DNA of 64,000 nucleotides from Nectonema munidae (taxonomy: Eukaryota > Nematomorpha > Nectonematoida > Nectonematidae). The stretch spans positions 558,001-622,000 of the forward strand of contig JAUIRK010001051.1 of assembly GCA_030549495.1 (NCBI GenBank), written 5' to 3'. Under the pieces are notes generated by a model, which was not told where the DNA came from, did not search any database, and saw only the letters and a list, made by a program, of their open reading frames with translations. Below, in pieces: positions 47,101-58,622 of the stretch. The stretch's first letter is position 1. Each line of letters starts with the position of its first letter. Both the position numbers and the translations under genes were made by a program.

Positions 47101-50100
47101 CTTTTTAATTTGCACTATTATCATTCAATATTCATAGATCACATATGGTAAAATGCAGACCCCATAATAAGTTAAGGATTTTCATAGTATGTACTCACTA
47201 GAACATATGCTCATTGCTATAGAAAAGATCGTGATGAAAGAGTGGATTTCAAAAACTAACTTTTCATACGTTTTTGATACAATGCGCACGCTGTTTAACG
47301 TGATGACCATTTGTGATCTCATCATTCTCCTGTTTAAAATGTGACTTCGAATTTCTTCCGTTTAAAATACACAAGTTACTTTTAAAATTGCTGTATCTCT
47401 AATATTGACTGATGAAGGGTTTTAAAATGCAAAATTGAAATTTTATATTTTTTCGATATTTATCACGGCCTTTTTTTATTTTTTTTTTAAATATTTTAAG
47501 ATTTACAGATGGTGAATATTTCGCTTCGTGTTCTAACTCGCCCCAATGATTTAGTTCTTCCAAAAATCTACCAAAATCTTGGATTGGATTGGGATGAAAG
47601 AGTTCTGCCTTCAATTGTTAATGAGGTAATAGGGTTATAAAATTAAGAATTGTAAATCGAGTATAATAGATGTATATATTGCTCTATGCATATATATATA
47701 TATATATGGTATAAGTTTTATTAATAAAAATTTGAAGCAAGGTTTAAAAACATCACCACTTTTCCTTTTTTTTTTCTTGCTAAAATCGAAAAAATAAAAA
47801 ATATATATCTCTGAATAAAGGTGCTTGAATTAAAAATTTGTAATAAAATGTTCCATTGTCTAAATAATATTTAGCAAATATAAGCAAGGCATTTATCCTG
47901 GCTTGTGTATTCATTCTTATACGTTAATTGAACTCTTTCAGTAATCAACAGTATCAATAATAGTATGTAAATCTGATGCTGAAGTTGACCCATAAATTAA
48001 AATAAAATTCAAAAAGTAATATAATTTATTGGGCACAAGATTTAAAACGTGAATTTTCGCAGACACTTGGCCTTTCCAAACCACTATAATAATGAGTAGG
48101 GTAGAAGTTGAAAACTGGAAGGATTGACGAAGAAGAAGACTGCGGTATAACGAAGAATATGTTTTTATCACGACTTCAATATAATTGCTGGCTTGTGTAA
48201 ATGAAGGCGTTGTATAAATATGATATAGTGTATGTGTATTGGTATACAATAAATGATTGTATTTCCACTGTAAATTTAACTACAGAAAGTGTAAATAGTG
48301 ATACACAAGAATCTGAAACAAATAAGTTTTCTAATTTCACCAACTACCAACTAAATTCTAATTCTGTTTTTTTATTGAACAAAGGTCCACTGTTTGTTCC
48401 CAGTTTGAAGATGAATGAAAATCTCTTATTTAACGTACGTGAAAGTATTTTAGAATGTAAGCATCAACATTACAAGATGTAATATACGATAAATGAAAAA
48501 AGTTATCTTAAAAAACAACTCAAAATACCATTTAAAAGTCATACCTATAACCATTATACTCCCTCTATTGATGTTGAAGCTAAATTTAAATGTATTAATG
48601 ATAATATAATGAACAAAATAAAAACCATTCAAAGATAAATAATTTAACATATAATGAGAGAATAGAAATGAAAAGTTTAAAAGCGAATGAAAAATTGGTC
48701 ATTTTCAAGTCAGACAAAACTAGAGAACTAGTTATCCTTACTTCAGAAATATACAAAGATGGCTTAAATGCAGTTCTTCTCAATAAGGAAAAGTATGAAT
48801 ATATAGGTACTTCTTGCCATTTGAAAACCATTGAAAATGCATCCAACAAACTTGTCCATAAGCTTAAGAATATTAACGCTATAGATAATGCCAGTGCATA
48901 CAAACTCATAACAAGACACTCACAACCTTGTTCAATGTATTTATTACCAAAAACACACTAAAATCCTTTAAAATTATTTAAGTTTTTTTTAAATTATTAA
49001 TTTAAAATTGTATTTATTACACAAAAACACACTAAAAAGTTAATAATAGTATGTAGAGAGTTGTGGAGTTGAAGTCGGTGGAGACGCATATTTTAAGTGA
49101 GAGTCTATTGCGACTCTGACTCCAATTTTAAAAATAGTTATATTCACAATTGTTAGATTTAAAAATGAATTTATATACGCTTTCTTTCGTGGCCAACGTT
49201 GCAAAAACGCAACATAATAATACTTTGTCGTTTTTTTGAAACTCATAAGAAAAAGGCTGAAAGGTTCAGTAAAATTAAAGAATGAACTTTTTTATTACCC
49301 AAATACCTTATAAAAGAACAATACTCAGTTTATGAGTAGAAAGTTTAGGATAAATTTACTTTTTGAATGAAACAATAGTAATGTAAATATCTTTTTGAAG
49401 ACATGGTAAGAAAGACACTAAATCACAAATACAAACCAATGAAACATTTTAATAAATTATGTTCAACAAAATAAATCAAACATTTTGCGTTGCAAAATAA
49501 AGCAGAAGCGTGTAAGAGTCACAACATCTATCGACATTCACAAAGGACTTTGAAATTTTGTACGTCATCACACTCTTAACATTTGTTATAGACTGAAAAG
49601 TTACTATTGAGTGAGTAGTTTATAACTGATGTTTCTAATGCAATTTTACGTAACTTGAAGTTTCATAATATTTGAAGAAGAAAAGTTAATGTTGCACAAT
49701 TATAATATAGATAGATGGAGTCATCAGTGTTAAAAAAATGATACAAAAATGGAGTTGTAGTCTCAAACTTACAAATAGATGAAGTCGGATTGACTATTAT
49801 ATCAAATAAGCCTGAAATTAAAAAAAGGTTTTAAAATCCATTGAAAGACTTCGCCTTGAAACAAGAAAAGTAATATGGAAAGTCTACTTACAAGCGAAAG
49901 AAGTCTTTTAACTAATTGTTATAAAGATTTCGAATTAATTCAACTAGAAAAGAAAAATGAGATTTATATACAAAAATTAGCACACGAATGGCGGATATAC
50001 AGGAAATGGTTATGATTGGGTACTCCACGGTACTGTTGCCTTTAGCATACTGATTAAAATGCTATAAAATTGCCCGAGGCAAAATTTTTCTTTAGATACC

Positions 50101-53100
50101 CCACTAGATACACATATAACACGTGTTAATTTAGGGAAAAAGAAAAGTATAGGCACTTTTACGAGAAACTCATATTGCAGGACTCATTTTTTTTCCTCGA
50201 AAATCAACCAATTAAAAAGCAACGATTTTGAAGAAGGGGAACCCAAAAAATTTTGAGGGTGAAGTGCCCAAGTATTTTTTGAGGGGTGAGTGGCAAAAAG
50301 TTTGGTAGAGAATTATATTTTTATTGAAAATATTTTGTTTAGTATCTAAAAATTTAGAAAATTACAATGCTCCATTAGAGCAAAGCATGTGAAACATAGG
50401 TGTTATTAGTTCGCTGTACTTCCTTGACTTTAGTAAACTGAGATATCCTAAAAATGATCTTTTTATTGGTTAAATTGTGCGATGTTTCTCATCTTGAAGC
50501 CTTAGAGAAAAATAATTTTGTAGACTGCTATAACATGCTATTTTTGTCTGAACCATGGCGTCAGAATATATCCATATCTTTAAAATATTCTGGTTACTCA
50601 ACTTTTTAACAAAAAAGAAAAAATACCTGCCTTTACTCAAAATGATCAAAATGACTTTATAAAAATTAAATAAATTTTATTTGGTGTTACTTAATCCATT
50701 CAATGAGTATAATTGTAAAAAAAATTTTAAAATGTAAGTAATGGAGTTTAATTCAACATTTGAGACAAGTGAGTATAAAGTTCGTGTGATATAATAGTTA
50801 AAGGCTTATAAATATACGTTTGTAATGTTCAACGGTCAATTTGACCTTTTCGTATTTATACGTAAAACATTATTTCAGTATTTCTAGTGTTAAGCAATAC
50901 AATTCAGTAGAGTAAGAATTTGATCCTAGCAAAGATGATGTGAATATGAGACAGGAAAACCTACTGCTCGCGAACCACTTGAGACATGTGAACTCCTTTT
51001 ATGGGGTCCTCGCTCCATCTTAAATTTTCATTGATTTTATTTAAAACGTATTTTTAGTAGTTTTCAAAAATTCAGCTTTAACATAAAGGTTTTGTGAAGT
51101 TAAATACCCGCCCTCCCTCTACTAAAAGTGTCGTCCCCAAATTTTTTGTTAGAACCCATATCCTTCTCAGGCAAATACCATACGCTCTATGTTCATTCCT
51201 ATTATCCACATGTCATTCAAATTTTCCCGTCAAATCACTTTCCACCATTCACTCATCCTATATAAAAATAGCTTTCTCATCTTCCCTTAATTTTTAACGG
51301 TGAAAAGGCATACTCACCAAAATGTTTGTATCTAAATAAAATTTTTGACAAATAAATTCGCAGAATTTGGAGTTGGCCGAGCACCCTTGCATACACCTTC
51401 TATTTTCGCGCGTAGATTCTGAAAAGCGTGATTGCGAAGTTCAACGCGTCCCAACTGATTACTCAGCGCCAACAGGTCAGTTTGTTGATTCGGAAGGCAC
51501 TGGAGGATCGCGCTAGAGATTTCAATGTTATCCTGGATGATGTCTCCATCACGGAAATACAATTCAGTCCACAGTACACTGCTGCAGTCGAATCAAAACA
51601 GGTTTCATTCTCTACGCATACCCACATCACTCTTTTTCCCGGCTACGTAAATTACATCCAAATTAGATGAACCCACAGAATTTAGTCGTTTAGATATTTT
51701 TGTGACTGGACAAGGGACAGTTTGCTATAAATATATTATTATCCTATATTTAGCTTTTAAAATATTAGGTGCAAATCTTGTTCTATTTTATATTGGATAA
51801 TTTAATGTAAAGATGGGTTTAAGTGTTATCCCACTTCTTCACATTCGCTAGTTTGATGATGAATCAACTTTTAGATCGCACAACAAGAAGCCCAGCGCGC
51901 TGCCTTCGTCGTTGAACGCGCCATCCAAGAAAAGCAGCAGAAGGTGGTGCAAGCTCAAGGAGAAGCTGAAGCTGCTAAATTGATATCCTTTTACGATTTC
52001 GCGCTATCTTTGTTATTTCCCATTGCCCCAATGGTTTGTCTTCCATGATTGATTGGCTTGGGCGCAGCAATTATAATATTAATATTAATTAATGGTAAAT
52101 TTAACTTTTGCTTAATTGATCCACCAATTTTTGTTGCAAGAAACCTCCGAGACTTTTAATGGCTGGGAAACTATGACTAAAGTTTGTAACTCCCGGATCT
52201 ATTTTAATAGGCAGAAAAATTGACATCATTTACTGTACGTTAAGCAAAAGGTAAAGGTACCATGGGGTGTTTTCACCGAGAAGGCATAATTGCGCCGCTT
52301 GTATCGAACTATGAGAAAGTGGGCTTGAAACGGAATCGAACCCATGACCTTGAGTTATCGAAACTTAGTATCTAACCAACCTTACTCGCGCCCCTACCCT
52401 ACTATTAATTTTTTTTCAATATTTCGTTTCGAATTTTTTGATATCTGTACTTTATTTTCAAGAACATAAGTTATATATTATATTATTATAGGTTATGTAT
52501 TCATTTATCAATGCGTTTATTGAAAAAGTTCAAGATGGTTACATAGAATTTTTTTTACAAGAGAATCTAAATGGCAGACTTGATAAAATGGGAATGAATT
52601 CTTGAATTTGTTAAATGTTTAATCTTGCATAAAATCAAGAAATTTGAGATTTTTTTGAAATGGTGTTCTGTTCAAAACAATTATGCAGGAAATTATTTAA
52701 TGTTGTTTTGACACTGCAAGTTACTCAAGTAAGTATTGAAAGAACTTTTTTAAATGATAGAAGATTTAAAATTAAACGATTATGAAGGAGAAAGAATACC
52801 TTTTTACGTTGTAATGAAAAAGGTTCAAAAATTTATGTAAAAGTCAATAAATTTAGTAATTTTCATCAAATTGATCTTACCCTCAACATGGATAAATCTG
52901 TTTGAAAAGCCAATTAAATGGTTTTTATTGTTGTGTAGCTAACAGCATTTTTGTGAGCAGTCTATAAAAATTAAAGCGTATTAAATAATTTGCTACTAAG
53001 TAAACATTCATAAAACCAAATACATCTACAGTAGAAAAGCTTGTCTAACGAAATATTGCTCGGAAAAACTATTTCTGTTTTTATTAAAATAACATGAATA

Positions 53101-56100
53101 TAGGGTATATAAGTCATTCTTATAGATTTGAGTGTCGAATGTGCTGGCGTCTGAATGCTTAGAAAGGACGCCCTTCCATTTATTTATATAATAATCCTTT
53201 AAAGTTTTGTTTCTATAATTTTTGTAATAATTCCACTTTTACTCTATGTATATATTAACACTCGAATATGAGCGCTAATAGTGTGGGAACTGTGATCTTA
53301 AGAATATATCTTAAAGATTTTGAAATTCCACATTCTCTTGGGTTGGATCAAATATAAATATATTGTAATTAAATAATTTGATGTAATTGCATTTATATTT
53401 TATTTTTGAATCTTAAATTTGGTGTATTTGTAATTGTACTTTCAAATTAATAAATATATTTGTATTTTTGATTTTGACGATAGAAGTATTTGTATTTTAT
53501 TGTATTTCAAAAATTGGTTGCCAGAGTATTATATGATCCAACCCTGCGTAGGAAACATTTTTACGGTATGCAAAATATTGGGTTAAAAACTGCGAAATTT
53601 CATTTCAAATTGTAGCGGAGACCATGCCTGCTCCAACACCATGGTCTATGAAATCATTCAACTTTACAACTTTGGATACTAAAGGTAGAACTTTTAAAAT
53701 ATTGGAGATTTTTGTCCTGTTCTTTTAATAAAAAAAGGTTTTAACTTTTTTAACTAATTGTTTATTTGCGATCACAGGTAAGGCGCCTATTTTGTATTGT
53801 CTATTTTTCACTCCAATATACTGAATAATGTCATTTCAAAGATTTGCAGTTTAAATTATGTTCGATTTATACAAACAGTTTCCTTTAGCGAGTACCTTGA
53901 CTGTCTATGTTTTATGTCTATCTGGGTAAGACCTGGTCCCATAGATTATAATCGCATGTGTTAAAGTAAATTCGTGGGGGGTTAAAGTGTGTATACCGTA
54001 GAGATGTATCGGCTGTCACATTTTTCGTATTCGCGAATGCGGGAATTAGTTTAATTAGCTAGTGCGGATATCATAATCGCTATTCTAAGCAAACTAAAAA
54101 CTTAAAATCAAAATTGGTAAGTTTTTTCAGGAATGATAACTTTTCAACTTTTTCTCCAAGTAATATTTTTCTTTTATCAGTATAAATTCTTCATGCGCTA
54201 CTAAAGAATGGTTCGCTCTGAATACTTCTCGGTGGACATGTAATATAGTGGCATGCAATTTTTGACAAAATTGGAAATACTTCTTTTTTTTTGTTTTCCA
54301 CCATTTTAAACTTTGAACTGTCTATCCATTAATTCTTTTTTTACTCTGATAAAAAGTTCTTCAATGAAAACTCTATTCTCTTTATCATCATCATAATCGA
54401 TTTCTCCCTCGCTACTTAATGTAGAATAGCGTCCACAGCTTCATTTAAAGTTTTTTTTTAAAACTATTAGAATTTCTCCTCATTTTCTTGCAACTTTTAT
54501 TTTCTTCTGTACTACCATCACATGTATCTGCATAAACTTTATTTGTTGTTTCAGTTTTATAAACTTTAAAAAAAAAATTTTTTTCTTTGAGTAAGGAAAG
54601 TTTTCATTTCAGATTTCATTGTTTACTTCATTTTTTTCAACAATTTTGGAAGTAATTCTAATGTCATCTGAAGCATTATCGCATTGGTTTTCTTCTTCCA
54701 ATTCAACATTTTTATGGTGTAAGCGTTCGTTTTAATGCCACGATATTGAATACTATTTCAAAAACACGAATTTGAGTCGCTTAACTTTTTCGTGATTTCT
54801 TATGGTTCTAAATCATGTATTATTTTTAGCATTTAATTTTTGTATTTGTAGTAGCGTAAACATACAATGATTCTTTGATTTTAGTCAGTCTTTTAAACAT
54901 ATAGACTGTGCTGTTTGGAGGAGCATATAAAACAGAAACTTTTGGCAAATTTAATCGTTCTTGAATCTTTTTCAAATCGTCTTGTGCCATAATAGAATAA
55001 TGGAAATGACTAACCATACTACGACTTTTTTAATAATACTCTCTATTTCGATATGTGATGTTAAATCATATTTAACTACTAGTTCTACTTTTTGAACCAG
55101 AAAGAAGGCTTTTTTAATATTTGTGCCAGAATCACTCAAAACACAATGAACATTTTAACACTGTATATTCCGCTTATTTAATGATAAAAAATTTTAGAAA
55201 TTTATTCACCGGTATGGCATATTCAAAATCTTTAATCGTATGTGCTAACAAAATTAATCATTTTAATAATGTTCAATAGCATAATGCTATCATAAAGACG
55301 TACTTATCAAAAAATTTGGATAACGTAAAAATTGGAAAAATCTGGAAAAAAGCTTTACGGTATATAGAAAAAAGAAAAATGTTTGAAAATTGCGGATGTT
55401 ATTGCGAATGTTAAAAGTTAAATGATCTACGGATGTGAATGTTAAGAGGATGTAAACAAATTTGCGGATATCCGATACATCTCTTGTACACAGCGATTAT
55501 GAACAACCCGGTGAAATCCGGATTTTTTGTGACTATTTCGACTTAGTATGTAAAATCACAAATTTTAAATAAGGACTTTTTACATATTTTAATAAATAAT
55601 TTCGTTAATTCTACGCTATCTATATGAAATATACAATTAGATAGAATGCATAGCTAACGTGATAAATGTTGCCCTCCTAAATGTATATCTTTTGATCCAC
55701 ACCTATATACAATCAAATGAGTTTATTTCTTTTTAACTCGATTTGTTTCCGATGAAAGTTGTTATATTTTTAGAAGATGTTTAATAGTGATTCAAAAATC
55801 AAGATTAAAAAATTCTGTTTCTTTTGCGAGAATAAATTTCTCTTCTTGGTATTGTTGAAGAATTTAGTTTTGAGTCCTAAGATTTGGGATCCATCGAAAT
55901 TAGTATCTTAGAATTGAGTTTATGCGGTTTAATCTAATAAAAGAAATCAGCACAACATATATGATGAAGGATACGAAACAGTCTCTATAGCGGGAACTTT
56001 TTTCCTTAATTCCTTTTTCTTTTCCTCCTTTTACATTGGTGAAGCTTTGTCTAAGAATCCTGGATATCTCAAATTGCGAAAAATTGAAACAGCCAAGCAA

Positions 56101-56264
56101 ATTTCCAAGACAGTGAGTTTCCATTTTTGCACGCAAACCCATTTTCTATTAAAATTCTTTTTAAGTTATCACAGTCTCCGAACAAAGCGTTTTTGGACGC
56201 TTCCCTTCTCATGATGGATATCGCAAGCAAAAGGTTTGATGACTCAATCTCTTCCAAAAAATAA
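41153..56264 (+). CDS. PHB2: PHB2 (prohibitin-2), complete, 292 aa in 8 coding exons
   Basis: PHB2 forms ring assemblies with PHB1 in the mitochondrial inner membrane, supporting AAA proteases, cristae and mitophagy. Exons: 41153-41282, 46589-46670, 46721-46800, 47501-47625, 51416-51601, 51875-51982, 56035-56112, 56175-56264; 879 nt in frame, stop TAA 56262-56264. An N-terminal hydrophobic anchor (about 22-41, [19 protein letters not shown]) is followed by the SPFH/prohibitin domain: [89 protein letters not shown]-terminal coiled coil follows ([42 protein letters not shown]). Length is close to the human 299. The final exon is divergent but aligns. Intron 6 is AT-AC; all others are GT-AG. Confidence 0.95.
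41283..46588. other. PHB2 intron 1, carrying a hAT insertion
   Basis: A 5.3-kb intron. Besides the hAT at 43265-45631 it holds a G-rich stretch near 42775-42830 and no other feature I can support. Frames at 41712 and 46290 look accidental. Confidence 0.6.
43265..45631 (-). mobile_element. hAT transposon (2,367 bp) with 13-bp inverted ends and 8-bp target duplication
   Basis: The ends read CAGGGTTGCCAGA (43265) and TCTGGCAACCCTG (to 45631). The host sequence CTTGGGAG is duplicated on both sides (43257-43264, 45632-45639), exactly the 8 bp expected of hAT. The transposase is on the - strand from the ATG at 45243. Remnant of a BED-type zinc finger near 45080-45160, then [12 protein letters not shown] (about 44800-44765), [14 protein letters not shown] and [24 protein letters not shown], and the C-terminal dimerisation motif [20 protein letters not shown] (about 43610-43550). 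Several stops and frame changes split it into at least four frames, so it is inactive. Subterminal AAAAAGCCAAA motifs recur at both ends. The perfect target duplication suggests moderate age. Confidence 0.93.
46801..47500. other. PHB2 intron 3
   Basis: A 700-base GT-AG intron in which no feature is seen. Confidence 0.7.
47626..51415. other. PHB2 intron 4
   Basis: A long AT-rich intron with a TA microsatellite near 47690-47707 and a Penelope-like fragment at 48200-48962. The remainder shows nothing recognisable. Confidence 0.6.
48200..48962 (+). mobile_element. Penelope-like retroelement fragment (N-terminal part of reverse transcriptase)
   Basis: Translations show [19 protein letters not shown] (48349 on) and, in another frame, [20 protein letters not shown] then [12 protein letters not shown] (48668 on) and [13 protein letters not shown] at the end. 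These are in the order and style of the Penelope RT N terminus (LLSKGPNFVPT, LKSDKGRKLVV, YGLPKTHK as I recall them). Only this part is present and it is broken by at least one frame change, so it is a dead fragment inside PHB2 intron 4. The family call is by pattern only. Confidence 0.65.
52249..52398 (-). repeat. tRNA-Ile-like SINE, copy 5
   Basis: Reverse copy within PHB2 intron 6. On + it runs from GGTAAAGGTACCATGGGGTG through GAATCGAACCCATGACCTTG to CCTTACTCGCGCCCC. Confidence 0.85.
53999..55490 (-). mobile_element. Second hAT family element, degraded, in PHB2 intron 6
   Basis: The inverted ends are AGAGATGTATCGG (left, 54000) and CCGATACATCTCT (right, to 55484). A frame on the - strand (54826-55017) reads [20 protein letters not shown], which matches the RWNSTYYML region of hAT transposases. 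No convincing 8-bp target duplication was found. The rest of the transposase is too decayed to read. A short relative lies at 63240-63398. Confidence 0.6.
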
Positions 56265-56312
56265 TAATTTCTCTTGTTTTCTTGTCTTTTTTTAATTGAA
56301 TCGTTTTTCCAT

Positions 56313-56318
56313 AATAAA
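56313..56318 (+). terminator. PHB2 polyadenylation signal AATAAA
   Basis: First AATAAA after the stop codon, 48 bases downstream. Confidence 0.55.
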
Positions 56319-57745
56319 CTTATAAATTTCATATCTCTTTTACTAAACCCATTTTGTCATTCTTCAAGGAAAAGTTTTTCAAAGTTAACTTCTGAATACA
56401 GTGAAAGAACATTTATTCGAGAATTTAATTTGTTATATACCTAGAGGATATTATATAATAAGATAGGATAGTTAGGAGGTATTGTTAGACATGATTTTCA
56501 AGTGCGTAATCAAAGAAGAAGTAGTGAGTTAGGTGCGTTTTCCGCAACCTCCTTAATTGCTTCTTTTTCATTGGCGATGCAAGATTTTACGAAAAACGTC
56601 ACGTAAACGTTTAGCAAAACGTGTAGGACTTAAAATTTTGAAATAGCGTTTTTAAATATTTCATAAGTTAACATCTTAAATTGCTTGTAACATCCCCAAA
56701 ATTTTGATTCCGTAGCCTGAGAATAAACTTAATGCGCATGTCCAACAAGATTAAATGTGTGAGTATCAGAGTCATGCGGGGAACCCGATCCTTTCACGTG
56801 AGGGAAAGCTTTTTTGTTTCACCATAGGGCATTCTCTCCTTAATCGCGAAGGAATTCATTCTGTAAGTAAAGCCGGCAACTTACATTAATTTATATAAAC
56901 TCTACGTTACATTCTTGTATTTTTTAGCAAAGAGATTATCCATGACCAGTGGTAGCTTTGAAGTGAATCAACATAAATTTAGTGAAACCATGGAAAAGAA
57001 TATATTTTAAAAATAAAAAACAAAACAAGCAAAAATATCCATCATAAAATGGGTTGAAATACTTATATACAAAAAAACTAGTAAACTACTTAAATTGGAA
57101 AAATACTTACATTTACGTTTGAAACTCTTAATATTTTTCGAATATCTGAGATGTGTAGAGAGAGGTAAACATTCCAGATTTTAATAAATTTTATTACCTC
57201 TAGCATATTTATATTTCTAACAGTACGTAATTTAAATTGTAATTATGAAAGTTAACATTTTCTCTATACTTAAAATTGAAATCAATATCAAGCTTAGGGA
57301 ATTTTATACACAAAAATAGCGGTCAGACTAAACACCCCAAAACAGCAAATAATTTTAAAGCATTATAAAAAAAGATGGTTATACTAAAAACCCCAAAAAA
57401 ATTCGAAAGTTTTAAGGATTTTTTTGTAGTGCTTTAGAAATATTTGTCGTTTTTTGCAATTTTTGAGGTGATTAGAGATTTTTGCGGTGTTTTGGAATGC
57501 TTGGGGTGTTTTGAGGAATTTTTAAGATTTTTTTGTAGTGCCTTACAATTATTTGCCGTGTTTTGGGATGTTTTGAGGTGCTTTCAGTTATTTCTGGGTT
57601 TTGTAGTGCTTTAGAACTATTTGACGTATTTTGAAGTGTTTCCTGTTATTTCGGGGTTTTTATCTAGCCCTCTTTTTTGTAGTGCTTTAGAATTATTTGG
57701 GGTGTTTAGTCTGACCCCAAAAATAGATAATTGCATATCATTAAT
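56319..57745. other. Intergenic region between PHB2 and spondin gene, left part
   Basis: It contains loosely repeated GTGCTTTAGAA / TTGGGGTGTTT strings between about 57330 and 57715 (for example TTTTGTAGTGCTTTAGAA at 57423, 57600 and 57675). This is a degenerate tandem array of roughly 85-125 bases per unit. No gene was seen. Confidence 0.45.
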
Positions 57746-57749
57746 TTGT

Positions 57750-57853
57750 CGGATACTATGAATTTTGTACTCGTTTCTAATTGGGATAGAACCTGTTACC
57801 TTCAATTGGTAGGCTTAGTAGTGTACACGCTAAACACCATTGAGGCTCTCTTT
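57750..57853 (-). repeat. Second SINE family, diverged copy on the - strand
   Basis: The - strand reads AGAGCCTCAATGGTG then TTTAGCGTGTACAC, and later GAAGGTAACAGGTTCTATCCC (B-box-like), in the same order as the tRNA-like core at 39194-39265. Confidence 0.55.
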
Positions 57854-58072
57854 TCTAGAGTAAGAACATTTAGGATCGACTTTCATCTAAGATTCTTGCT
57901 TTTTTCATAAAGGATATTTAGACAAATTTGAGGAACACGAGATAAAATTATTCTAGAGAAGCCTAAAATGAAAAAGAGCGAAATATACAGCAACCCTGGT
58001 TTTAGCATCGATAATCTTAATTTTATGCATTATACCTATAGCCATACAAGCTTCTCCCTAATCTAACTATCT

Positions 58073-58088
58073 GTCTACATATGTAGAC
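58073..58088. repeat. Palindrome GTCTACATATGTAGAC
   Basis: A perfect 16-bp palindrome. Near-identical palindromes follow at 58253-58268 and 58589-58604. It appears to be the subterminal hairpin of an extra left end of the element at 58237-58622. Confidence 0.7.
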
Positions 58089-58236
58089 AAGGCTTACAAA
58101 AACTATGATATAATCATTTCTATAAAATTTTACAATTCCCGCTCTTATGACAATGTAAAAAAATATATATATATTTTGATTACACCAAAAAAAATATTCA
58201 AAATAAATTGTTATTTTCATATTTTTCTATAAAATC

Positions 58237-58622
58237 CCTATTTTACCTAACTGTCTACATATGCAGACAACATATATTTTTTTATTTATTTAAATTTAAA
58301 AATTATTTTTATGCAATTTATTCAGCTTTTTCTCAATATGGAATGATAAAAGAGATAGAAATTCCAAAAACTATTTTCCATCCTAAAAAATGTCAATATT
58401 CAGGATGTAGAAAATCAACAAGAAATTTATGCACCAAATGTGCAAAAGCTGTTTCTTCTCAACACAAAAAACTACAATTTTGTGCTTTGAATGTCAATAA
58501 ATTTCTTTATTTCATTTTATTGGTTAGATGTCTTCTACAATCGTTTCTAACATAACACGTAAAGAAGGCTGATGCTTAGTTTCTATATGTCTACACATGT
58601 AGACTTATAGGTAAAATATGGT
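58237..58622 (+). mobile_element. piggyBac-like element remnant with palindromic subterminal hairpins
   Basis: The ends are CCCTATTTTACCTAACTGTC with palindrome GTCTACATATGCAGAC, and the inverted GTCTACACATGTAGAC with TTATAGGTAAAATATGG. Between them a frame encodes a Cys-rich tail, KCQYSGCRKSTRNLCTKCAK, resembling the C-terminal zinc-binding domain of piggyBac transposases. The end structure (CCC, then a TTTACC-like block, then a hairpin) parallels the TTAA MITEs at 15453 and 23263. TTAA is not seen at its borders. Family call moderate. Confidence 0.5.

Larger units (their letters stand above)
51983..56034 (+). other. AT-AC (U12-type) intron 6 of PHB2
   Basis: The exon ends ...GCTAAATTG and the intron begins ATATCCTTTT, a perfect U12-type 5' splice site. 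It ends CCTCCTTTTAC before ATTGGTGAAGC. A branch-site match, TTCCTTAAT, lies at 56002-56010, with its adenosine 25-26 bases from the 3' end. Joining the exons gives [13 protein letters not shown], aligned residue for residue with human [13 protein letters not shown]. No GT donor exists near the exon end, and no AG lies between the branch site and the exon. Confidence 0.9.
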
